Below, piece after piece: positions 55,692 to 62,672 of a stretch of DNA of 64,000 bases (its first letter is position 1; each line of letters starts with the position of its first letter). A program made the position numbers and the translations under genes. Under the pieces are notes generated by a model that ran no database searches, was not told where the DNA came from, and saw only the letters and a list, made by a program, of their open reading frames with translations. This DNA is from RH-AL1 sp965198715 (lineage in GTDB: Bacteria; Pseudomonadota; Alphaproteobacteria; Rhizobiales; Beijerinckiaceae). The stretch spans positions 1,984,001-2,048,000 of the forward strand of contig CBDAPV010000001.1 of the NCBI GenBank assembly GCA_965198715.1, in the 5' to 3' direction.

Positions 55692-57422
55692 TTGCCTTTC
55701 CCCGACACCGCCCCGCCGCTCGCGCGCGCGCTCGCCGCGCACGGTTACGACGAGCCTACTCCCGTCCAATCCGCCGTGCTGGCTCCCGAAGCTTCGGGTC
55801 GCGACCTCGTCGTGTCCGCCCGCACCGGCTCCGGCAAGACTGTCGCCTACGGCCTAGCTTTGGCCGATACGCTGCTCGCCGGTGCTGAACGCCTGCCGCC
55901 GGAAGGGCCGCTCGCGCTGGTGATCGCGCCCACTCGCGAGCTCGCCCTCCAGGTCCAGCGCGAGCTTGCCTGGCTCTACGCCGACGCCGGTGCGGTTGTT
56001 GCTGCCTGCGTCGGCGGCATGGACGCGCGGGCCGAGCGTCGGCTGCTGGAGCGCGGCGCCCACATCGTGGTCGGCACGCCCGGCCGCCTCCGCGACCACA
56101 TCGAACGCCGCGCTCTCGACTTTTCGCACCTGCGCGCCGCAGTGCTCGACGAGGCCGACGAGATGCTCGATCTCGGCTTCCGCGAAGATCTCGAGTTCAT
56201 CCTTGAGGCCACGCCGGAAGGCCGCCGTACGCTGCTGTTCTCCGCCACCCTGCCCAAAGGCATCGTCGCGCTCGCCGGACGTTTCCAGCATGACGCGCTG
56301 CGCCTTGAGACCGGCGGCCAGGAGCGCGGACATACCGACATAGCCTATCGCGTCGTGCGCGTGCAGGCCGCCGAGCGGGTCCACGCCATCGTCAACATCC
56401 TGCGCGAAAGCGAGTCGCCTTCGGCCATCGTGTTCTGCAATACGCGCGACAGCGTGCGGCACCTCTCCGCCATGCTCGGCGAGCGCGGCTTCTCTGCCGT
56501 GACGCTCTCGGGCGAGCTCAGTCAGAACGAGCGTAACCACGCCCTTCAGGCCCTTCGCGATCACCGCGCCCGCGTCTGCGTCGCCACCGATGTTGCGGCG
56601 CGTGGGCTCGATCTTCCAAACCTCGGCCTAGTGGTCCATGCCGACCTGCCGACCGACCCTTCCGTGCTGCAGCATCGCAGCGGCCGCACCGGCCGGGCCG
56701 GGCGCAAAGGCGTCTCGGTGCTGCTGGCGCCACCCGCCTCGCTACGCCGCGCCGAGCGCCTGCTCGCTGGCGCCGGCCTGACGGCGGAATGGGGCGGCCC
56801 GCCGAGCGCCGACAGTATCCGCGAGCGCGATAACCAGCGCCTTCTCGCCGAGCCCGTCCTCGCCGACGAGCCCGACGACGACGACCTCGCCATGGGGCGC
56901 CGCTTGCTCGAAGGGGCGCCGGCCGAGCGCATCGCCGCCGCGCTGGTAAGGCTATACCGAGCCCGCCTGCCCGAGCCGGAGGATGTCAGCGATCCCGGCG
57001 GGATGCCGGTACGGGAGAGGGCAGGACGGAGCGACGTGCGGGAGCGCCGCGAAATCGGCTACGACCGCAACGCGCCGACCGGCAACGGTGGCGTGTGGTT
57101 CCGCCTTGCTGTCGGTCGGAAGATGAACGCCGATCCCAAATGGCTGCTGCCGATGATCTGCAAGCGAGGCGGCATCGAGAAGCGCGACGTCGGCGCCATC
57201 CGCATCTTCGACCGTGAGAGCAAGGTCGAGATCATGCCGCGTGCCGCGGAAGCTTTCGAGGCGGCCGTCGCCGTGCCGGGACCCAAGGGTGACAACGTCG
57301 CCATCGAGCGAACCACCGCGCCGGGCGGCATCGACGCGGCCGGTCCACGGCCAAGGGCACGCGAGGGCGAGCGGCCCCGCCCCAAGGACAAGATCAGGCG
57401 TGCAGCCGGCGGGCGGGATTGA
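55692..57422 (+). CDS. DEAD-box RNA helicase with DbpA-type C-terminal domain
   Basis: A 576-residue ATP-dependent RNA helicase. Motif Q/I is PTPVQSAVL and ARTGSGKT (about 43), Ia PTRELALQVQ, II VLDEADEM (about 152), III SATLP, V ATDVAARGLDLP and VI HRSGRTGRAG. A DbpA-like RNA-binding domain (about 465-525: GVWFRLAVGRKMNADPKWLLPMICKRGGIEKRDVGAIRIF) and a basic tail follow. DbpA-type helicases act in large ribosomal subunit assembly. The start is a TTG (MPFPDTAPPLARAL); the 128 upstream in-frame codons have no helicase sequence. A terminator follows at 57434. Confidence 0.9.
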   Translation: MPFPDTAPPLARALAAHGYDEPTPVQSAVLAPEASGRDLVVSARTGSGKTVAYGLALADTLLAGAERLPPEGPLALVIAPTRELALQVQRELAWLYADAGAVVAACVGGMDARAERRLLERGAHIVVGTPGRLRDHIERRALDFSHLRAAVLDEADEMLDLGFREDLEFILEATPEGRRTLLFSATLPKGIVALAGRFQHDALRLETGGQERGHTDIAYRVVRVQAAERVHAIVNILRESESPSAIVFCNTRDSVRHLSAMLGERGFSAVTLSGELSQNERNHALQALRDHRARVCVATDVAARGLDLPNLGLVVHADLPTDPSVLQHRSGRTGRAGRKGVSVLLAPPASLRRAERLLAGAGLTAEWGGPPSADSIRERDNQRLLAEPVLADEPDDDDLAMGRRLLEGAPAERIAAALVRLYRARLPEPEDVSDPGGMPVRERAGRSDVRERREIGYDRNAPTGNGGVWFRLAVGRKMNADPKWLLPMICKRGGIEKRDVGAIRIFDRESKVEIMPRAAEAFEAAVAVPGPKGDNVAIERTTAPGGIDAAGPRPRAREGERPRPKDKIRRAAGGRD

Positions 57423-57433
57423 ATGCGGAGTTT

Positions 57434-57454
57434 GGCGGCTCAAGGCCGCCTTTT
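57434..57454 (+). terminator. Intrinsic terminator of the helicase gene
   Basis: GGCGGC-TCAAG-GCCGCC followed by TTTT, 12 bp behind the helicase stop codon. A compact 6-bp GC stem with a T run; good intrinsic terminator. Confidence 0.8.
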
Positions 57455-57494
57455 CCTTCCAAGAAGCGATGAACTCGCAGGATTGCAAGAACCT

Positions 57495-57611
57495 ACGTCA
57501 GCTGCGTCACTTTCCTTCCAAAACAACGGCTCACTTCAATGACGCTGTGCCATCACTGCGTCAGCCTGCGTCATTGCTATTAAGGTAGTAATACCGAAAC
57601 GTCTTGCGTCA
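57495..57611. repeat. Cluster of TGCGTCA heptamers between two convergent genes
   Basis: TGCGTCA occurs four times on the plus strand (57503-57509, 57557-57563, 57567-57573, 57605-57611), plus a related ACGTCA at 57495-57500, inside 117 bp of non-coding DNA between the ends of the helicase and fumC genes. Spacing is irregular. No function is apparent. Confidence 0.45.
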
Positions 57612-57627
57612 AGATCGGTTCGGAGGC

Positions 57628-59025
57628 TCACTCCTCCGGCGCGAGCATCGTCTCCGGACGCACGATGCGGTCGAACTCCTCGGCGCTGATGTAGCCGAGG
57701 TTCAGTGCCTCCTCGCGGAGCGTCGTGCCGTTCTTGTGCGCCGTCTTGGCGACTTTGGTTGCTTTGTCGTAGCCGATCGTCGGCGCCAGCGCGGTAACGA
57801 GCATCAGCGAGCGTTCCAGCAGCGCCTTGATCTGCCCTTCGTTAGCCTGCAATCCTTCGACGCAATGCTCGCGAAACGAATTCGCAGCATCGGCGAGCAA
57901 CTGCACGCTTTCGAGGAAAGCGAAGGCGATGACCGGCTTCATCACATTGAGTTCGAACTGGCCCTGCGAGGCGGCGAAAGCGACGGTGGTCTCGTTGCCC
58001 ATCACGCGGGCGCAGACCATGGTTATGGCCTCGACCTGCGTCGGGTTGACCTTTCCCGGCATGATCGACGAGCCGGGCTCGTTCTCCGGCAACAGCAACT
58101 CGCCGAGGCCTGAGCGCGGGCCCGATCCGGCGAGGCGGATGTCGCTGGCGATCTTGTAGAGCCCGGCGGCGAGCGAATTCAGTGCGCCGTGCGCGAAGGA
58201 GAGCGCGTCGTGCGAGGCCAGCGCCTCGAACTTGTTGGGCGCCGTCTCGAAGGGCAAATCGGTATAGTCGGCGATCATGGCGGCGAAGGCGACGTCGAAG
58301 CCTTTTTTTGAATTGAGCCCCGTGCCGACAGCGGTGCCGCCCTGCGCCAGGAGCAGCAGTCCGGGAAGGGTCAACTTGATGCGCGCCTCGGCATTGCCGA
58401 TCATCGCCACGTAGCCGGAAAACTCCTGGCCGAGCGTGACGGGCGTGGCGTCCTGCAGATGCGTCCGTCCGATCTTGATGATGGAGTCAAAGATCGCGCG
58501 TTTGGCGTCGAGCGCTTCGCGCAGCTTCGTCAGCGCCGGCAGCAGTGTCCGGCTGACCTCGGTGGCGGCCGCAATGTGCATAGCGGTCGGGAACGAGTCG
58601 TTTGAGGACTGACCGCGGTTGACGTGGTCGTTGGGGTGGATCGGCGTCTTGGTGCCGCGCGTACCGCCCAGCATCTCGTTGGCGCGGTTCGAGATCACCT
58701 CGTTGACATTCATGTTGGACTGGGTACCCGACCCCGTCTGCCACACGACGAGCGGGAAATGATCGTCGAGCGCGCCGCTCTCGATCTCCTTGGCGGCGGC
58801 AACGATGGCGCGGACGAGCTTGGCGTCGAGCGAGCCCTGGGCAAGGTTCACTTCGGCAGCGGCACGTTTCACCATGGCCAGCGCGTGGACGACCGAAACG
58901 GGGATGTGCTGGCCACCGATCGCGAAGTTCTGCTTCGAACGTTGCGTCTGCGCTCCCCAGAGACGGTCGGCGGCCACGTCGATCGGGCCGAAGCTGTCTG
59001 TTTCCGACCGTGTGGATGAAGTCAT
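57628..59025 (-). CDS. fumC: Fumarate hydratase class II
   Basis: Iron-independent tetrameric fumarase of the TCA cycle. It has 465 residues. SFGPIDVAADRLWGAQTQRSKQNF is at the N-terminus, SGTQSNMNVNEVISNRA follows, then HPNDHVNRGQSSNDSFPTAMHIA, and the superfamily signature GSSIMPGKVNPTQ. The C-terminal domain contains LNPxIGYD-like APTIGYDKATKVAKTAHKNGTTLREEAL. It is monocistronic and ends near the repeat cluster. Confidence 0.97.
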   Translation of the reverse strand: MTSSTRSETDSFGPIDVAADRLWGAQTQRSKQNFAIGGQHIPVSVVHALAMVKRAAAEVNLAQGSLDAKLVRAIVAAAKEIESGALDDHFPLVVWQTGSGTQSNMNVNEVISNRANEMLGGTRGTKTPIHPNDHVNRGQSSNDSFPTAMHIAAATEVSRTLLPALTKLREALDAKRAIFDSIIKIGRTHLQDATPVTLGQEFSGYVAMIGNAEARIKLTLPGLLLLAQGGTAVGTGLNSKKGFDVAFAAMIADYTDLPFETAPNKFEALASHDALSFAHGALNSLAAGLYKIASDIRLAGSGPRSGLGELLLPENEPGSSIMPGKVNPTQVEAITMVCARVMGNETTVAFAASQGQFELNVMKPVIAFAFLESVQLLADAANSFREHCVEGLQANEGQIKALLERSLMLVTALAPTIGYDKATKVAKTAHKNGTTLREEALNLGYISAEEFDRIVRPETMLAPEE

Positions 59026-59128
59026 GGCGCGATCCTGTGAGCGGGCCGAGCCGACGTCGGCGCGACCTCTTCGAACAGGTTCGCAGGCTTGTCAAAGCGG
59101 ACGGCGCAACCGAACGCGCCGCCAGACA

Positions 59129-59803
59129 TCAATCGCTGCCGGTGCGCGAGAAGCGCTGGCCGAGGAAGATCGGATCAATTGCCTGCCAATCGCCATCGTT
59201 GCCGAACTCGCCGTTGGCGGCCAGCGCGAGCATGTCGGACAGCCGGTTGCGAGCCCGATTCACGCGGCTCTTCATGGTGCCAACGGCGCAGTTGCAGACG
59301 CTCGCCGCTTCTTCGTAGGACATGCCCGAGGCGCCGATCAGGATCAGCGCCTCGCGCTGGTCGGTCGGCAGGCGCTGCAGGGCAGAGCGGAAGTCGAGGA
59401 AATCCATATGGCCGTGCTGCGACGGCGCGGCGGCGAGCTTGGCGGCGATGGCGCCGTCGGTGTCGGCAACCTCGCGACGACGCTTGCGATATTCCGAATA
59501 GTAGATGTTGCGCAGGATCGTGAAAAGCCACGCCGGCAGGTTGGTGCCTTCCACGAACGAGCCGAGGTTACTCCACGCTTTAACCAGCGTCTCCTGAACG
59601 AGGTCGTCGGCGCGATCGGGATTGCCGCAGAGTGAGACGGCGAAGGCGCGCAGGTTCGGGATTACGGAAATCAGGTCCGCCTTCATCTGGGCACTGGCTT
59701 GGGGGCGATGCGTAGGTGCGTCCGACGCCGGCGTCACGATCTCGGCGGAGGCCGCGTCGGCGTCGGCATTCATCTCATCGTGGGCCGTATCGGCTCCTGT
59801 CAT
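59129..59803 (-). CDS. ecfG: General stress response ECF sigma factor EcfG
   Basis: A 224-residue group ECF15 sigma factor that directs RNA polymerase to general stress promoters (GGAAC-N16/17-CGTT). Sigma2 contains LRAFAVSLCGNPDRADDLVQETLVKAWSNLGSF and WLFTILRNIYYSEYRKRRREV; sigma4 contains LPTDQREALILIGASGMSYEEAASVCNCAVGTMKSRVNRARNRL. The N-terminal extension of about 35 residues is common. Its ATG overlaps the nepR stop codon by 4 bp, so anti-sigma and sigma factor are translated together. Divergent phyR encodes the anti-anti-sigma factor. Confidence 0.95.
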   Translation of the reverse strand: MTGADTAHDEMNADADAASAEIVTPASDAPTHRPQASAQMKADLISVIPNLRAFAVSLCGNPDRADDLVQETLVKAWSNLGSFVEGTNLPAWLFTILRNIYYSEYRKRRREVADTDGAIAAKLAAAPSQHGHMDFLDFRSALQRLPTDQREALILIGASGMSYEEAASVCNCAVGTMKSRVNRARNRLSDMLALAANGEFGNDGDWQAIDPIFLGQRFSRTGSD

Positions 59804-59994
59804 TCGGCGACTTTCGTTGGCACCTGCCGGCTGGCGGCTGACGGCGCGAGCGTATCCAGATCTTTCAAAAGGTCGAGAAACCTGTCGGGGACTGGTTGAG
59901 CAAGTAAGTCGTTGTAGACGGATCGCAACTGGCGGCCGATTTGATCCGAGATTTCGGGCTTTGCAGTCGTTTTTTTGACACGAAGGGACGACAA
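59800..59994 (-). CDS. nepR: Anti-sigma factor NepR
   Basis: A 64-residue protein that binds and silences EcfG until phosphorylated PhyR takes it away. The core ISDQIGRQLRSVYNDLLAQPVPDRFLDLLKDLD is the NepR signature (two helices sandwiched by sigma domains). The start is not certain: the TTG at 59994 (MSSLRVKKTTAKPE) is chosen because it fits the family length, and the frame upstream is not family-like. Its stop overlaps the ecfG start by 4 bp. Confidence 0.85.
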   Translation of the reverse strand: MSSLRVKKTTAKPEISDQIGRQLRSVYNDLLAQPVPDRFLDLLKDLDTLAPSAASRQVPTKVAE

Positions 59995-60203
59995 CGGCTT
60001 ACCTCGATGTTGTTGGAGTCGCACGCTCGACGCAGCCTCGCACCCAATTCGAAACAAAACGTCTCCATTCGCGCAAGGGTATGGAGAGCACGTTTTTCGA
60101 CATCGACACGAACTCGAACTGTGGTAACGAACCCCTACGGCTCGGCTCGAACCAATCGCAGTCGGAGCCGAACACGGCAAGCTCGAAATTGCTCCTTCCG
60201 CTT

Positions 60204-60228
60204 GGAACCGAAGCTGGCAAGGCGCGTT
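60204..60228 (+). promoter_or_regulatory. EcfG-type promoter of phyR
   Basis: GGAAC (60204-60208), a 16-base spacer and CGTT (60225-60228): a perfect match to the EcfG consensus, 63 bases before the phyR start codon. It lies in the 296-bp gap between nepR and phyR. I found no equally good EcfG site pointing at nepR-ecfG. Confidence 0.82.
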
Positions 60229-60290
60229 CAATTCGAAATTACGATGAAGGTTCCATTGAGAATCGAATCGATTGTTGTCCCGGGGTCTTG

Positions 60291-61103
60291 ATGTCGGTCT
60301 CTCAAGCCATTGCCTCCCATATTCCCTATCTGCGACGCTTCTCTCGCGCTCTGACCGGCAATCAGTCTGGCGGTGATGCCTACGTGTTGGCGACGCTCGA
60401 ATCGATCGTGGCCGACCCAGCTGGGTTCGATGCCACGAAGGACGTGCGCGCCACGCTGTATAAGGCTTTCCTTCAGGTCTGGCGCTCCATGCCGGTTAAC
60501 GAGCATACCGATCAGGTCGAGCTTTCCAGCGACGAGCACGGTGCCCGCCGCAATCTCGAGGCGATTTCGCTGCGCCCGCGCATCGCGTTCCTGCTCTCCT
60601 CCCTCGAAGGTTTTGACACCTCCGAAGTGTCGCGCGTATTGGAATGCACGCCGGGCGAAGCGGCCGGCCTCATCGATGCCGCTGGCAAGGAGATCGCCAA
60701 TCAAATTCGCACCGACGTGCTGATCATCGAGGACGAGCCGTTCATCGCGCTCGATCTGCAGACGCTGGTTGAGGAACTCGGCCATCGCGTCGTCAACGTG
60801 GCGCGTACGCATACCGAGGCCGTGGAGGCCGTTGGAAAGGAGCGGCCTGGTCTGATCCTCGCCGACATCCAGCTCGCTGACGGTAGTTCCGGCCTCGAGG
60901 CCGTCAACCAGATCCTAGACACATTCTCGGTTCCGGTGATCTTCATCACCGCCTATCCCGAACGGTTCCTGACCGGTGCACCGCCGGAGCCGGCGTTTCT
61001 CATCACCAAGCCTTTCGGGGTCGACAGCCTCAAAGCCGTGATCAGTCAAGCGTTGTTTTTCGATCGCAAATCGCATCGCAAGGAAGAGAGCGCCGTCGGC
61101 TAA
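60291..61103 (+). CDS. phyR: General stress response regulator PhyR
   Basis: A 270-residue response regulator with an N-terminal EcfG-like sigma domain (about 1-138) and a C-terminal receiver (about 142-262). The receiver shows VLIIEDEPFIALD (acidic pocket at 147-148), phospho-acceptor Asp-192 in LILADIQLADGSSG, and the Lys in LITKPFG. Phosphorylation exposes the sigma-like domain, which then sequesters NepR and frees EcfG. The start ATG 60291 (MSVSQAIASHIPYLRRF) matches the family although its ribosome binding site is weak. It is divergent from nepR-ecfG, the standard arrangement. Confidence 0.96.
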   Translation: MSVSQAIASHIPYLRRFSRALTGNQSGGDAYVLATLESIVADPAGFDATKDVRATLYKAFLQVWRSMPVNEHTDQVELSSDEHGARRNLEAISLRPRIAFLLSSLEGFDTSEVSRVLECTPGEAAGLIDAAGKEIANQIRTDVLIIEDEPFIALDLQTLVEELGHRVVNVARTHTEAVEAVGKERPGLILADIQLADGSSGLEAVNQILDTFSVPVIFITAYPERFLTGAPPEPAFLITKPFGVDSLKAVISQALFFDRKSHRKEESAVG

Positions 61104-61155
61104 TAGCTTCGAAGCCGTCGATACCGGGAAGGACATCGCATCCACCCCGGTCTCC

Positions 61156-61767
61156 TCAGGTATCGTCGCCAGCTTCGGGTTGCACTGTACCTCGCCCTGG
61201 AACCACTCGATCGAGCAGGCTCGCGAGCATTTCGTTCGACAGCAGCGCGTCCCAACCCTGCCATAGCCGCCCGACGAGAAAACCGACGACAATCGCGATC
61301 CCGACAAGGGGAACCGGGCCGAGCCTTTTCGCGAGACTGGCACCAGCTAGAACCGCAATTTGTTCGCGGCGTAGGCCGAGGCTCGCAAGCATCGCTAGGA
61401 TCGGCGCGGTGAACTGGTCGACCTTCTCGTCCTTGGTGCTCGCTTCATCGTCCCGCGCTGCTTCCTCCGCCGCGGCTTGTCCGGTTGCCTCAACCGGTTT
61501 TGCATCGCCGCGCAACGCCAGGACGACGGCCGCGATTGTGATCACCAGGTAGAGGCCGGCGACGGCTAGCGCGCCCACGATCGGTCCGGCAAGGGTCGCG
61601 ATCCACAGGTCGAAAGCGATCGTGAGCGCAATGATCACGACCACCGTGCAGGCGGCGGCGACAAGGAAAAGCGCAAGCTTCCGAAGAAGGCTCGTGCCAA
61701 AGGCCGCTGCCCGATCGACGAGGGGCGAAACCGCCCCGCCGATTAGCCGCGTTAAAAAGCCGAACAT
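61156..61767 (-). CDS. Phage-holin-like membrane protein (DUF1469/YqjE-like)
   Basis: A 203-residue inner-membrane protein. The first half (MFGFLTRLIGGAVSPLVDRAAAFGTSLLRKLALFLVAAACTVVVIIALTIAFDLW and a second helix to LALRGD) has two TM helices in the pattern of the DUF1469 'putative holin superfamily III' group. An acidic linker and a third hydrophobic segment (VPLVGIAIVVGFLVG) follow. It is coupled (stop and start overlap by 1 bp) behind a DUF883-type gene, as yqjE follows yqjD in E. coli. An EcfG promoter lies before the pair. Function unknown; not a phage lysis gene by context. Confidence 0.72.
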   Translation of the reverse strand: MFGFLTRLIGGAVSPLVDRAAAFGTSLLRKLALFLVAAACTVVVIIALTIAFDLWIATLAGPIVGALAVAGLYLVITIAAVVLALRGDAKPVEATGQAAAEEAARDDEASTKDEKVDQFTAPILAMLASLGLRREQIAVLAGASLAKRLGPVPLVGIAIVVGFLVGRLWQGWDALLSNEMLASLLDRVVPGRGTVQPEAGDDT

Positions 61768-62246
61768 CAGAGTGAGCGGCTCAGCATTCCCATTAGCAGG
61801 CCGGCCACGCCGGCGACAACGACGGCCGTCAAGGGGTTCTTTTCGATGCGCCCCTCGATATCGCTGCCGAAGGCGCCGAGGCGATCCTGCGCGTCCGAGG
61901 CGTAGCCGGTTGCGCGATCACGAGCGTCCGACGCGTAGCCTGCCGCGCGATCCCGCGCGTCCGAGGCGTAGCCGGAGACACGATCCTGCGCATCGGACGC
62001 GTAAGCCGACGCCTTGCCACGCGCGTCGTAAGCGCGACGTCGGGCTTCGTCCCGTGCGTCCGACGCTTGGCTCGCGGCACGATCCCGTGCCTTACCGAAG
62101 AAGCTGGATGCCTGGTCGGAAGCTTCGTTGGCGCGGGTCTTGAGCAGATCCGTCACCGACCCAGCTAAGCGGGAAATATCATCGCGAAGATCCGCAAGAT
62201 CCGACTCCAGATCGCTAGAAGCCTTGTTAAAACGTCTGTTGGCCAT
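61767..62246 (-). CDS. DUF883 (YqjD/ElaB)-like stress protein with hendecad repeats
   Basis: A 159-residue protein. An acidic helix (DLESDLADLRDDISRLAGSVTDLL) leads into a long amphipathic helix with four perfect 11-residue repeats of the type YASDA[R/Q]DR..G (residues 82-125), and ends in a C-terminal membrane anchor (NPLTAVVVAGVAGLLMGMLSR). Helix-plus-C-terminal-anchor is the DUF883 layout; E. coli YqjD is inner-membrane bound and ribosome-associated. The start 62246 has GAGGA before it. A canonical EcfG promoter lies 73 bases upstream. It is translationally coupled to the YqjE-like gene. Confidence 0.8.
   Translation of the reverse strand: MANRRFNKASSDLESDLADLRDDISRLAGSVTDLLKTRANEASDQASSFFGKARDRAASQASDARDEARRRAYDARGKASAYASDAQDRVSGYASDARDRAAGYASDARDRATGYASDAQDRLGAFGSDIEGRIEKNPLTAVVVAGVAGLLMGMLSRSL
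61872..62003 (-). repeat. Four tandem 33-bp (11-codon) repeats
   Basis: Codons 82-125 of the DUF883-like gene are four in-frame 33-bp units encoding YASDAQDRVSG, YASDARDRAAG, YASDARDRATG and YASDAQDRLGA. Eleven-residue periodicity is typical of LEA-like or apolipoprotein-like amphipathic helices, and such arrays can change copy number. Confidence 0.85.
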
Positions 62247-62318
62247 CGTGTCCTCGCTGCGGATCCGGGAAGCGCCTAGGGAAGTGATATGGTGCGCATC
62301 GACCGACCGCACCGCGCC

Positions 62319-62343
62319 AACGCGGCCTTTTTTCGCCGGTTCC
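62319..62343 (-). promoter_or_regulatory. EcfG-type promoter of the yqjD-yqjE-like pair
   Basis: On the minus strand, GGAAC (62343-62339), a 16-base spacer and CGTT (62322-62319): a perfect EcfG consensus, with the -10 about 73 bases before the ATG at 62246. It places the two membrane-protein genes in the general stress regulon. Confidence 0.82.
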
Positions 62344-62369
62344 GGCGGCCGGTCACCGATCCGTACCGA

Positions 62370-62558
62370 TCACGCGATCATCGGGGCTTCGGAAGGCGCT
62401 GGATCGACGATGCCCGGCTCTTCGCGTGCCGGCGGCGTTTCGGTCGGCTCTTCCACCGGCGGCTCCGGTGGCACGGGCATCGGCGGTTCCCGGGGGGCGT
62501 CTTCCAGCACGGCAGTGGCACGCAACATTGCTAGGTTAACCTCTTTGGTGAAGATCAT
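62370..62558 (-). CDS. Small proline-rich protein
   Basis: A 62-residue ORF: MIFTKEVNLAMLRATAVLED, then a Pro/Glu-rich low-complexity stretch (PPMPVPPEPPVEEP and so on), ending PSEAPMIA. Similar short 'NLAML.ATAVLDD..PMPVPPEPP' proteins seem familiar from methylobacteria, but I cannot name a family. Evidence that it is real: a good position between two EcfG-driven units and an EcfG-like box (GGAAC-N15-CGTT, 62597-62574) directly upstream. Evidence against: a very short leader, a weak ribosome binding site, and a spacer one base short. Confidence 0.4.
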   Translation of the reverse strand: MIFTKEVNLAMLRATAVLEDAPREPPMPVPPEPPVEEPTETPPAREEPGIVDPAPSEAPMIA

Positions 62559-62587
62559 TTGCTCGGGGGTACCAACGTGCCCTCTAG

Positions 62588-62624
62588 GCGCGGTTCCGAC
62601 GTGAGACGACCGCCGGAACCGCGC
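62588..62624. promoter_or_regulatory. Inverted repeat carrying two divergent EcfG -35 boxes
   Basis: GCGCGGTTCC (62588-62597) and GGAACCGCGC (62615-62624) are a perfect 10-bp inverted repeat 17 bp apart. The right arm holds the GGAAC of the ku promoter. The left arm holds the GGAAC that points at the proline-rich ORF and is followed, after 15 bases, by CGTT (62577-62574). Confidence 0.55.
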
Positions 62625-62640
62625 AGGGCGACCGCCCGTT
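62615..62640 (+). promoter_or_regulatory. EcfG-type promoter of ku
   Basis: GGAAC (62615-62619), a 17-base spacer and CGTT (62637-62640): a perfect EcfG consensus 33 bases before the ku start codon. Control of Ku by the general stress sigma factor is, to my knowledge, reported in Sinorhizobium (RpoE2), which supports the reading. Confidence 0.85.
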
Positions 62641-62672
62641 TCGACAATCAGTGTGCGTTCGGAGTAAAGTGT

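Noticed and set aside
60140..60160. tRNA T-arm-like string near 60145
   Set aside because: No acceptor, D or anticodon stems around it; no tRNA gene could be assembled anywhere in the window.
59995..60290. Search for an EcfG promoter in front of nepR-ecfG
   Set aside because: AACG occurs at 59994, 60058 and 60124 (plus-strand reading), but none is followed by GTTCC after 16-17 bases.
61156..61767. Prophage lysis gene because of holin-like sequence
   Set aside because: It is coupled to a DUF883 gene as in yqjD-yqjE, and no phage genes are nearby.
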